A stretch of 8,081 nt of DNA from an uncultured Clostridia bacterium (GTDB taxonomy: Bacteria; Bacillota_A; Clostridia; UMGS1840; HGM11507), in contig CAKRUL010000041.1 in the NCBI GenBank assembly GCA_934403665.1, forward strand, positions 1-8,081, given 5' to 3'. The position numbers were made by a program, and so were the translations under genes. Of the stretch, positions 1 to 6,070 are shown piece after piece. Each line of letters opens with the position of its first letter. Within the stretch, counting starts at the first letter, position 1. The notes under the pieces were generated by a model. The model had not been told where the DNA came from. It saw only the letters and a program-made list of their open reading frames with translations, and did not search any database.

Positions 1-116
1 ATTCCGTACTGCACCTTCGCAGCAATATCCAAACTCATTTTGAAAGGAAAATTTTTTCTTTTTTTGCAGCTTCGCAACTGTTTCAATCCACAAAGCATTC
101 GGAAGAAAAACGTCAT
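1..116 (-). other. Possible 5' end of a divergent minus-strand gene, cut by the window edge
   Basis: Reading the minus strand leftward from an ATG at 116-114, the frame stays open to the window edge; further in-frame ATGs lie at 98-96 and 38-36. The last few residues read MSLDIAAKVQYG, which looks codon-like, and bases 1-150 are clearly less AT-rich than the promoter stretch that follows. Against it, none of the ATGs has a good Shine-Dalgarno sequence and the middle of the frame is a lysine-rich stretch made from A-runs. If there is a gene, 38 is the most natural start. I do not recognise a family from so few residues. A minus-strand TATAAA (183-178) with TACACA (206-201) 17 bases before it could serve as its promoter. 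This is a tentative reading of an otherwise unexplained edge. Confidence 0.2.
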
Positions 117-181
117 ACGGTGTTCCGGACGACAAAAATGTATCATTCTACCTAAATTTTTTTATTTTTTTACAGATTTTA

Positions 182-219
182 TAGCAATTTTAAATAAAAT
201 TGTGTATAATAAATATAAT
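182..219 (+). promoter_or_regulatory. Probable promoter of the glg operon
   Basis: Two perfect -10 hexamers TATAAT occur at 205-210 and 214-219 in a stretch (about 153-228) that is almost entirely A and T, including two T7 runs at 157-163 and 165-171. No good -35 is present at the right spacing: with a 17-base spacer the first box would use TAGCAA (182-187), a three-of-six match. A better hexamer TTTACA (169-174) is too far from either TATAAT. A start site near 217-226 would give a leader of roughly 50 bases before the glgB start at 274. The poor -35 suggests dependence on an activator or on the AT-rich upstream DNA; that is inference. Confidence 0.55.
185..202. promoter_or_regulatory. AT-rich 18-base dyad, candidate operator in the glgB promoter
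   Basis: CAATTTTA (185-192) and TAAAATTG (195-202) are perfect 8-base inverted arms around a central AA. The dyad lies two bases before the TATAAT at 205, that is between the expected -35 and -10, where a bound protein would affect RNA polymerase directly. A shorter dyad sits at nearly the same distance before the -10-like box upstream of glgP. Low sequence complexity means chance is not excluded. Confidence 0.35.
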
Positions 220-261
220 AAAGAAGAAATGAAACAGCATTGCGCACGCAAGAAAAAAGCA

Positions 262-269
262 GAGGTGAT
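262..269 (+). promoter_or_regulatory. glgB ribosome binding site (fixes the start)
   Basis: GAGGTGAT matches the complement of the 16S rRNA 3' end over eight bases. Its GAGG core ends 8 bases before ATG 274 but only 2 bases before the in-frame ATG at 268, so it selects 274 as the start codon. Confidence 0.75.
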
Positions 270-273
270 GATC

Positions 274-2181
274 ATGGACAAAAAAAAGAAAAATCTTCCG
301 ACAAAAGAGAATCCGCTTTCCCTGTTCTTAAAAGGAGAAAACTTCCGGGCATACGAATTTCTGGGTTGCCACCGCCATGTCTCAGAAGATCAGGAGGGAT
401 TCGTGTTCCGCGTATGGACGCCTCATGCGAAAAGCGTTCATCTTGTCGGTGATTTTAACGGCTGGGACACCGACAGCAATCCCATGAACAAACTTTCCGG
501 AGGGGTTTGGGAAATTTTTTCTGCGGATCCGAACATTTATGACTGTTACAAATATTATATTGAAAGACCGGACGGCTCTTTTGTCTATAAAAGCGATCCT
601 TATGCCTTTCATATGGAAACCCGCCCGGCAAACGCCAGCAAAGTATATTCACTAGATGGCTATCGCTGGAAAGACAGAGCTTACCGCAGCGGAAAAAGCA
701 ATAAAAAATACTTACAGAATCCCGTCAATATCTACGAGCTTCATTTCGGTTCCTGGAAGCGTCATGAGGACGGCAATTTTTTCAGCTATTCCGAAATGGC
801 AGACCATTTAATTCCCTATGTCAAGAAAATGGGATACACTCATATTGAGCTGATGCCGATTGCGGAATACCCGTTCGATCCCTCCTGGGGCTATCAGGTG
901 ACAGGCTATTATGCTCCGACCTCCCGTTATGGAACGCCCCATGATTTTATGGAATTTATTGATCGGTGCCATCAGGCAGGGATCGGCGTGATCCTGGATT
1001 GGGTGGCTGCTCATTTTCCAAAAGACGAAAACGGACTTTATGAATTTGACGGGCAATGCCTGTATGAATATTCCGATCCTTTGAAAAATGAACATCCTGA
1101 TTGGAATACACGAATTTTTGACTATGGAAAAAATGAAGTGATTTGTTTTCTGATTTCCAATGCGGTTTATTGGATTGAACAGTTTCATATCGACGGTCTG
1201 CGGGTAGACGCGGTCGCCTCCATGCTGTATTTGGATTACGGAAAGCGAAATGGGCAGTGGCGTCCGAATATCCATGGCTCCAATGAGAATATGGAAGCGA
1301 TTGCATTTCTGCGCAAACTCAACACGGCTGTCTTTAAAGCCAGCAAATCCGTTTTGATGATTGCGGAGGAATCCACTGCGTTTCCCATGGTGACCAAACC
1401 CGGTTATGACGGAGGACTCGGCTTCAACTTCAAGTGGAATATGGGCTGGATGAACGACATGCTGGAATATATGTCTCTGGATCCGTTGTTCCGAAAAAAC
1501 AAGCACAAGAACATTACCTTTTCATTGACCTATGCCTTTTCGGAAAACTATATTCTTCCCCTATCGCATGATGAAGTCGTTCACGGAAAATGTTCCATGA
1601 TCGGGAAAATGCCGGGTGATTATGACGAAAAATTCCATCAGTTACGTGCTTTCTACGGCTATATGATGGCTCATCCCGGAAAAAAACTGAATTTCATGGG
1701 CAATGAATTTGCCCAGTTCATCGAATGGGATTTTTCCAAAGAGCTGGATTGGAACCTGCTGGAATTTGAACGGCACAGACAGATGCAGGAATTTGTCCGG
1801 CAACTGAATTTCTTCTATCTGGAGCACCCGGCTTTATGGCAAAACGATACGGATTGGGAAGGGTTTAAATGGATCTCCAACGATGACCATGAACAGAGCA
1901 TCATTGCCTTCCGGCGGATCGACAAAAAGCGGAATGAGCTGATTATCGTTTGTAATTTCTGTCCGGTAAAACGGGAACATTACCGGCTCGGCGTTCCGGT
2001 TGCCGGGGAATATCGTCCCGTATTTTCCAGCGACGCCGCAGAATTCGGAGGAACCGGAACAGATCTCAGCGATGTACGCTCCGAAAGCATCCCGATGCAC
2101 GGATATGACCAGAGCGTGGAACTGACGATTCCGCCCGTGTCTGCCGTCTATTATGAAAGAATCAAAAAAAGAAAAAAATAA
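274..2181 (+). CDS. glgB: 1,4-alpha-glucan branching enzyme (GH13)
   Basis: This 635-residue cytoplasmic enzyme cuts alpha-1,4-glucan chains and re-attaches the piece by an alpha-1,6 bond, making the branches of glycogen. A CBM48 domain lies at about residues 40-120 (FRVWTP, then GDFNGW at 59-64). A GH13 (alpha/beta)8 catalytic domain starts near 150 ([10 protein letters not shown]), and a beta-rich C-terminal domain lies beyond about 530. The catalytic triad is visible: nucleophile D312 in GLRVDAVAS, acid/base E365 in IAEEST and D433 in [10 protein letters not shown]. Their spacings (53 and 68) equal those of the E. coli enzyme (D405, E458, D526). It lacks the extra N-terminal module of the 728-residue E. 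coli enzyme, like shorter Firmicute forms. The frame is open upstream to base 1, with in-frame ATGs at 229 and 268. ATG 274 is chosen for its ribosome binding site, because the family homology begins just after it, and because a start at 229 would almost touch the transcript start. First gene of the operon; both ends are lysine-rich from A-runs. Confidence 0.96.
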   Translation: MDKKKKNLPTKENPLSLFLKGENFRAYEFLGCHRHVSEDQEGFVFRVWTPHAKSVHLVGDFNGWDTDSNPMNKLSGGVWEIFSADPNIYDCYKYYIERPDGSFVYKSDPYAFHMETRPANASKVYSLDGYRWKDRAYRSGKSNKKYLQNPVNIYELHFGSWKRHEDGNFFSYSEMADHLIPYVKKMGYTHIELMPIAEYPFDPSWGYQVTGYYAPTSRYGTPHDFMEFIDRCHQAGIGVILDWVAAHFPKDENGLYEFDGQCLYEYSDPLKNEHPDWNTRIFDYGKNEVICFLISNAVYWIEQFHIDGLRVDAVASMLYLDYGKRNGQWRPNIHGSNENMEAIAFLRKLNTAVFKASKSVLMIAEESTAFPMVTKPGYDGGLGFNFKWNMGWMNDMLEYMSLDPLFRKNKHKNITFSLTYAFSENYILPLSHDEVVHGKCSMIGKMPGDYDEKFHQLRAFYGYMMAHPGKKLNFMGNEFAQFIEWDFSKELDWNLLEFERHRQMQEFVRQLNFFYLEHPALWQNDTDWEGFKWISNDDHEQSIIAFRRIDKKRNELIIVCNFCPVKREHYRLGVPVAGEYRPVFSSDAAEFGGTGTDLSDVRSESIPMHGYDQSVELTIPPVSAVYYERIKKRKK

Positions 2182-2186
2182 GGAGG
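2181..2186 (+). promoter_or_regulatory. glgC ribosome binding site overlapping the glgB stop
   Basis: AGGAGG shares its first base with the glgB stop codon TAA (2179-2181) and lies 9 bases before ATG 2196. It decides for 2196 over the in-frame ATG at 2205, which would be 18 bases away. The overlap predicts translational coupling of glgB and glgC. Confidence 0.8.
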
Positions 2187-2195
2187 CTCACCCTC

Positions 2196-3386
2196 ATGTT
2201 AGAAATGAGAAGAAAAGAATGTATCGCAATGCTTCTGGCGGGAGGACAGGGCAGCCGCTTAAAGGTGCTGACCGAACACACCGCCAAGCCGGCAGTGCCC
2301 TTCGGCGGAAAATACCGGATCATAGATTTTCCCCTTTCCAACTGTGTCAATTCCGGAATCGACACCGTCGGTATTTTAACCCAATATCAGCCTCTGGAGT
2401 TAAATGATTATATCGGAAACGGACAATCCTGGGGGTTAAACCGCAATTTCGGCGGTGCGCACATCCTGCCTCCTTATGCCAAAAACAAAAAGTCGGAATG
2501 GTATAAAGGGACAGCGAATGCCATCTATCAGAACATGCATTTTATTGATCTGTTTCACCCGGAATATGTTTTGGTTTTGTCCGGCGATCATATCTATAAA
2601 ATGGACTATTCCAAAATGCTGGACTATCACAAAGAAAAGAATTCCGAGTGCACCATTGCTGTCTTGGATGTCCCTCTTAAGGAGGCTTCCCGTTTCGGCA
2701 TTATGAACACCAAAGAAGACGGAAGCATTTATGAATTTGAGGAAAAGCCGGAACATCCAAAAAGCACCAAAGCCTCCATGGGGATTTATATCTTCAACTG
2801 GAATATTTTAAAGCAATATTTAATTGCAGATGAAAAAAATCCGGATTCCGACAACGATTTCGGGAAAAATATCATTCCCAGTCTGCTGGCGGATCACCGA
2901 AATCTTTTTGCCTATTCCTTCACAGGTTATTGGAAAGACGTCGGTACGATTGAAAGTCTTTGGGAAGCCAATATGGATCTTCTGAATCCGGAGGTTCCCT
3001 TTCAGATCAAAGACTCCAATTTCAAGATTTATGCCAGAAACTATGCACAACCTTCCACTTTTGTGTCTTCCGATTCGGAGGTGCACAACTCGCTGATTGC
3101 GGAAGGTTGCAGCATTTCCGGGAAAATTGAACATTCGATTATTTCCACCGGCTGTAAAATTGCCAAGAATGCAACGGTAACCGACAGCGTAATTATGGGA
3201 AATACGGTCATTGAAGAAGGCGCCGTGATACAGTATGCCATTATCGGAGAAAACTGTGTGATTCACAAAAACGCTAAGATAGGCAATCATCCGGAAACAG
3301 CCGGTAGCAATTGGGGAATCAGCGTTGTCGGCGCTGAAAAAGAAGTGGAAGAAGCCCGAATCATCCATGCAAATGAAATCATATAG
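2196..3386 (+). CDS. glgC: Glucose-1-phosphate adenylyltransferase, catalytic subunit (ADP-glucose pyrophosphorylase)
   Basis: Makes ADP-glucose and pyrophosphate from ATP and glucose-1-phosphate, the committed step of bacterial glycogen synthesis. The 396-residue protein has an N-terminal nucleotidyltransferase domain (about 8-255) and a C-terminal left-handed beta-helix of hexapeptide-like repeats (about 290-396). The nucleotide-binding loop LAGGQGSRL (14-22), [11 protein letters not shown] (from 35), [10 protein letters not shown] with metal-binding D131, and FEEKP with glucose-1-phosphate-binding K184 are all intact. D131 and K184 correspond to E. coli D142 and K195 with a constant offset of 11. 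At that offset E. coli K39, the fructose-1,6-bisphosphate activator lysine, is H28 here, so E. coli-type activation is not expected. The start at 2196 is set by AGGAGG at 2181. It lies 14 bases after glgB and 14 before glgD, its probable partner subunit. Confidence 0.96.
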   Translation: MLEMRRKECIAMLLAGGQGSRLKVLTEHTAKPAVPFGGKYRIIDFPLSNCVNSGIDTVGILTQYQPLELNDYIGNGQSWGLNRNFGGAHILPPYAKNKKSEWYKGTANAIYQNMHFIDLFHPEYVLVLSGDHIYKMDYSKMLDYHKEKNSECTIAVLDVPLKEASRFGIMNTKEDGSIYEFEEKPEHPKSTKASMGIYIFNWNILKQYLIADEKNPDSDNDFGKNIIPSLLADHRNLFAYSFTGYWKDVGTIESLWEANMDLLNPEVPFQIKDSNFKIYARNYAQPSTFVSSDSEVHNSLIAEGCSISGKIEHSIISTGCKIAKNATVTDSVIMGNTVIEEGAVIQYAIIGENCVIHKNAKIGNHPETAGSNWGISVVGAEKEVEEARIIHANEII

Positions 3387-3400
3387 ATGGGAGTGTTACG

Positions 3401-4516
3401 ATGAAAGCGATCGGTATTATTTTTTCAAATATATATGATACAACTATGGGAGATTTGACCAAGCACAGAACAATGGCCTCTCTCCCCTTTGGAGGGAGAT
3501 ACCGGCAAATTGACTTTGTTCTGTCCAACATGGTGAACTCCAACATCACGCGTATCGGGGTGATTACCAAATACAATTACCAGTCCTTGATGGATCACCT
3601 GGGTTCCTGCTCTGAGTGGGATCTGAACCGGAAAAACGGCGGATTATATATTTTGCCGCCTTACGGAACCGGACATACCAGTATCTATCGCGGAAAACTG
3701 GAAGCTCTGTATGGTGCCGTCACCTTTTTGGAAAGATCCAACGATGATTATGTGGTCATGTGCGATTCTACCGTTCTTTGCAATATCAACTTTGAAAAAG
3801 TCGTCAATGCGCACATCAAATCCGGCGCAGATGTCACCGTGATCGCCAACCACGAAAAACCGGAATCGGATCGGGATAAACAGGATCTCGTGCTCAAAAC
3901 AGAGGACAATCGCGTAATTGATTTGGCAGTGAACGCCGAATACGATGATTCGCTGTTCTGCGGCATGGGGATGTTTGTGATTGACCGAAAAATGCTGTTA
4001 AAAGCAATTTACGATTCGGTTGCACACGGACTGTTTCACTTTGAAAAGGATTATTTACAGCGGCAGTTTTTGGCACACCGCATTACCATTCAGGTCCATC
4101 CGTTTGAACGAACGGTTCTCCGTAACCGGGATATTCCAACCTATTTCAAAAACAACCGGCTTTTAATGCAGGACGAAGTCAGCAAAGACATTTTCCGCGA
4201 GGACGCTCCTATTTATACCAAGGTACGAGACGAGGTTCCGACTTTTTACGGAGAGGATGCTGTGGTCAATCATTGTCTGATTGCGGACGGCTGTACCATC
4301 AACGGAACGGTTGAAAATTCCATTTTATTCCGAAATGTCACGATTGAAAAAGGCGCTGTGGTGAAAGATTCCATTGTGATGCAAAGTTCTTGTGTCTCGG
4401 AAGGCGCAGATATTTATTACACCATTCTGGACAAAGAGGTTCTCATCACCCCCGGAAGGACGCTGATGGGTTCGGAAACTACACCGCTGATTATCAATAA
4501 AGAGGAGAGAGTTTAA
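3401..4516 (+). CDS. glgD: Glucose-1-phosphate adenylyltransferase-like subunit GlgD (non-catalytic partner of GlgC)
   Basis: A 371-residue paralogue of the preceding glgC product. Clear homology is seen in LPFGGRYRQIDFVLSN and the following segment ending NGGLYILPPY (compare GGAHILPPY in GlgC), and in a C-terminal beta-helix (about 270-371). The catalytic features are degenerate: the GGxGxRL loop reads FSNIYDTTM (8-16), SGDH is replaced by MCDS, and the glucose-1-phosphate lysine of FEEKP aligns with N178 in LAVNAE. In Firmicutes such GlgD proteins are known to form heteromers with GlgC and raise or tune its activity, having little or no activity alone; that role here is by family. GGGAG (3389-3393, within GATGGGAGTG) lies 7 bases before ATG 3401, in the 14-base gap after glgC. 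It is somewhat longer than the roughly 343-residue B. subtilis protein. The identification is firm because the degenerate loop and position next to glgC are both diagnostic. Confidence 0.94.
   Translation: MKAIGIIFSNIYDTTMGDLTKHRTMASLPFGGRYRQIDFVLSNMVNSNITRIGVITKYNYQSLMDHLGSCSEWDLNRKNGGLYILPPYGTGHTSIYRGKLEALYGAVTFLERSNDDYVVMCDSTVLCNINFEKVVNAHIKSGADVTVIANHEKPESDRDKQDLVLKTEDNRVIDLAVNAEYDDSLFCGMGMFVIDRKMLLKAIYDSVAHGLFHFEKDYLQRQFLAHRITIQVHPFERTVLRNRDIPTYFKNNRLLMQDEVSKDIFREDAPIYTKVRDEVPTFYGEDAVVNHCLIADGCTINGTVENSILFRNVTIEKGAVVKDSIVMQSSCVSEGADIYYTILDKEVLITPGRTLMGSETTPLIINKEERV
4503..4507 (+). promoter_or_regulatory. glgA ribosome binding site inside the end of glgD
   Basis: AGGAG, in the run AGAGGAGAGA (4501-4510), lies within the last codons of glgD and 14 bases before ATG 4522. 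The spacing is longer than usual, so efficient glgA translation probably relies on ribosomes finishing glgD, whose stop is only 5 bases before the start. No closer start codon fits, and the family N-terminus begins at 4522. Confidence 0.6.
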
Positions 4517-4521
4517 CGCCA

Positions 4522-5949
4522 ATGAAACTACTATATGCAACAAGCGAAGCCGCACCGTTTGTCAAAACCGGCGGACTGGGAGACGTCGCCTATGCGCTTC
4601 CCCAGGCATTGTCACAGCAGGAGGACACAGAAATTTGTGTCTTTCTGCCCTGTTATAAAACCATTAAGGACAACCCTTCTTATTCACTGGAATATGTCAC
4701 ACACTTTTTCATGCCGTTGGCATGGAGAGACACTTATGTCGGCATTTTCCGAACCGTGATCGGTCGTGTGACCTATTACTTGATTGACAACGAATACTAT
4801 TTTTATCGGGACACGGTTTACGGCGATTATGACGATGGAGAACGCTTCGCATACTTTTCCAAAGCAGTGCTGGAATCCTTGCAGTACCTTGACTTTTACC
4901 CCGATGTTATCGAGGCGAATGATTGGCAGACTGCTTTGATTCCGCTGTATCTGAAAGCCTTTTTCGCTGCTCTGCCGGCTTACAGCCATATAAAAACGGT
5001 ATTCACAATACATAATATTGAATACCAGGGAAAGGCACCGGAGGAATTTCTGTCCGAAGTCATCGGTGTGGGTGAAGAGTGGCGTTCTGTCTTGGAATAT
5101 GACGGATGCATCAATTTCATGAAGGGGGCGATTGTTCTTTGCGACCGTATTTCCACGGTTTCCGAGACTTACTCCCATGAAATCCGCCATGCCTACTACG
5201 CTCATGGTCTGGATCCGATTCTGCGGGAGAATGAATATAAAATTCTCGGAATCCTGAACGGAATTGATCCCCAGCTTTATAATCCGGAAACCGATCCCAA
5301 CCTCTATGTGAATTACAAGGCCGGTGAAATCCAAAAAAAAGCGGACAACAAAAAATTTCTGCAGGAAAAACTGGGCTTGCAGCTACAAAGCGATGTTCCT
5401 CTCGTCGGTATGATTACCCGGCTTGTGGCTCATAAAGGGCTGGAGCTTCTGGAATATGTCAATCACCGTTTGATGGATTTGGAGATTCAGCTTGTGGTCA
5501 TCGGCACAGGAGACGAGCACTATGAAAATCTGTTCCGTTCCCTGGCCGCTTCCTATCCCGGGCGTGTATCCGCAAATATTACCTTTGACTCGGCGCTGGC
5601 AAGTCAGGTCTATGCCGGAGCAGATTTGTTTTTAATGCCTTCTAAAAGTGAGCCTTGCGGATTGTCCCAGTTGATATCCATGCGTTACGGAACCATCCCT
5701 ATCGTCCGGGAAACCGGCGGATTGGTGGACTCGGTCAAGCCGTTGAACACAGAAACGCTGGAGGGGCAAGGCTTCACCTTTAAGACCTTTAATGCGGATG
5801 ATATGCTGGACGCAATCCGCCGCGGCGCAGAGTTTTGCCATGACGCACAAAAGCACAAACAAGTCATGAAAAATATCATGAGCCTTGATTTAAGCTGGAA
5901 ACAGTCTGCTGAAAAATATCTGGAAATGTTCCGGCAACTGATTTCATAA
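4522..5949 (+). CDS. glgA: Glycogen synthase (ADP-glucose, GT5)
   Basis: Transfers glucose from ADP-glucose to the non-reducing end of alpha-1,4-glucan in the cytoplasm. The 475-residue length is normal for bacterial GlgA (about 475-485). The N-terminal GT-B domain opens MKLLYATSEAAPFVKTGGLGD, with the ADP-glucose-binding KTGGL at 15-19. The C-terminal GT-B domain contains TRLVAHKG with R300 and K305, and SEPCGLSQL with E377 and C379. All four numbers coincide with the E. coli GlgA positions, so the protein has no insertions or deletions across the catalytic core and should be active. ATG 4522 is the only start compatible with the family N-terminus. The gene begins 5 bases after glgD and uses ADP-glucose made by GlgC/GlgD; its product is the substrate of GlgB. 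The frame stays open for 28 codons after the TAA stop, which I take as chance. Confidence 0.96.
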   Translation: MKLLYATSEAAPFVKTGGLGDVAYALPQALSQQEDTEICVFLPCYKTIKDNPSYSLEYVTHFFMPLAWRDTYVGIFRTVIGRVTYYLIDNEYYFYRDTVYGDYDDGERFAYFSKAVLESLQYLDFYPDVIEANDWQTALIPLYLKAFFAALPAYSHIKTVFTIHNIEYQGKAPEEFLSEVIGVGEEWRSVLEYDGCINFMKGAIVLCDRISTVSETYSHEIRHAYYAHGLDPILRENEYKILGILNGIDPQLYNPETDPNLYVNYKAGEIQKKADNKKFLQEKLGLQLQSDVPLVGMITRLVAHKGLELLEYVNHRLMDLEIQLVVIGTGDEHYENLFRSLAASYPGRVSANITFDSALASQVYAGADLFLMPSKSEPCGLSQLISMRYGTIPIVRETGGLVDSVKPLNTETLEGQGFTFKTFNADDMLDAIRRGAEFCHDAQKHKQVMKNIMSLDLSWKQSAEKYLEMFRQLIS

Positions 5950-5967
5950 GCTTTCTTTGGAAAACTG

Positions 5968-6036
5968 ATGCGGAATCATGTGGTTGAAAAACCGATCTTT
6001 TCCGATTGCAATGCGGACAAAGATTCTTTACGATAA
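5968..6036 (+). other. Small open frame between glgA and glgP, doubtful
   Basis: ATG at 5968 opens a 22-codon frame ending TAA 6034-6036, just before the promoter-like block of glgP. It is in the same frame as glgA, downstream of its stop. Only a weak TGGAAA precedes the ATG. The peptide (begins MRNHVVEK) matches nothing I recognise. It may be chance or a former extension of glgA; there is no positive evidence that it is translated. Confidence 0.12.
5970..6004 (+). other. Weak hairpin potential after glgA, not a terminator
   Basis: GGTT (5982-5985) and AACC (5990-5993) can pair around a GAAA loop, and CGGAA (5971-5975) can pair with TTCCG (6000-6004) outside it. No T-run follows, so it does not look like an intrinsic terminator. 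Read-through from glgA into glgP is therefore plausible, with the structure at most modulating or stabilising RNA. Confidence 0.2.
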
Positions 6037-6053
6037 AGTGTGTATTATAAATA
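6026..6053 (+). promoter_or_regulatory. Candidate internal promoter and dyad upstream of glgP
   Basis: TGTGTATTATAAATA (6039-6053) matches 14 of 15 bases of the block holding the first -10 of the glgB promoter (201-215); TATTAT at 6043-6048 would be the -10. The inverted repeat CTTTA-CGA-TAAAG (6026-6038) precedes it, centred 11 bases before the -10, almost the same distance as the dyad before glgB. No clear -35 is present. A start near 6055 would leave a leader of only about 16 bases, with the ribosome binding site at its very 5' end, which counts somewhat against a separate promoter. Confidence 0.4.
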
Positions 6054-6054
6054 A

Positions 6055-6060
6055 GAAGGG
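6055..6060 (+). promoter_or_regulatory. glgP ribosome binding site
   Basis: GAAGGG lies 10 bases before ATG 6071 and supports that start; the protein family alignment begins within the first 25 residues after it. Confidence 0.55.
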
Positions 6061-6070
6061 ACTGACCGAA

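Noticed and set aside
66..80. Small inverted repeat TTGC...GCAA beside a T-run
   Set aside because: Four-base arms and the T-run on the wrong side for a + strand terminator; likely chance.
119..171. Intrinsic terminator of an upstream gene ending in the T7-A-T7 run
   Set aside because: The only GC-rich stem candidate (around 118-131) is three or four pairs long and some 25-30 bases from the T-runs.
40..273. N-terminal extension of glgB (TTG at 40, ATG at 229 or 268)
   Set aside because: The upstream translation is A/T-driven low-complexity sequence crossing the promoter, and only ATG 274 is well spaced from GAGGTGAT.
1006..1020. GlgB reads DWVAAHF where many relatives have DWVPAHF
   Set aside because: The site is not catalytic and varies in the family; all catalytic residues are intact.
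808..1506. Long minus-strand open frame (232 codons) opposite glgB
   Set aside because: It is antisense to the conserved GH13 catalytic core, has no ribosome binding site or recognisable domain, and is explained by the codon bias of glgB.
2820..3368. Minus-strand open frame of 182 codons opposite glgC
   Set aside because: Lies opposite the conserved C-terminal half of glgC; composition is that of an antisense shadow.
6005..6020. Catabolite repression (cre) site before glgP, suggested by TTGCAATGCGGACAA
   Set aside because: The central CG of the cre consensus is out of register and the match is poor; no better site is seen before glgB either.
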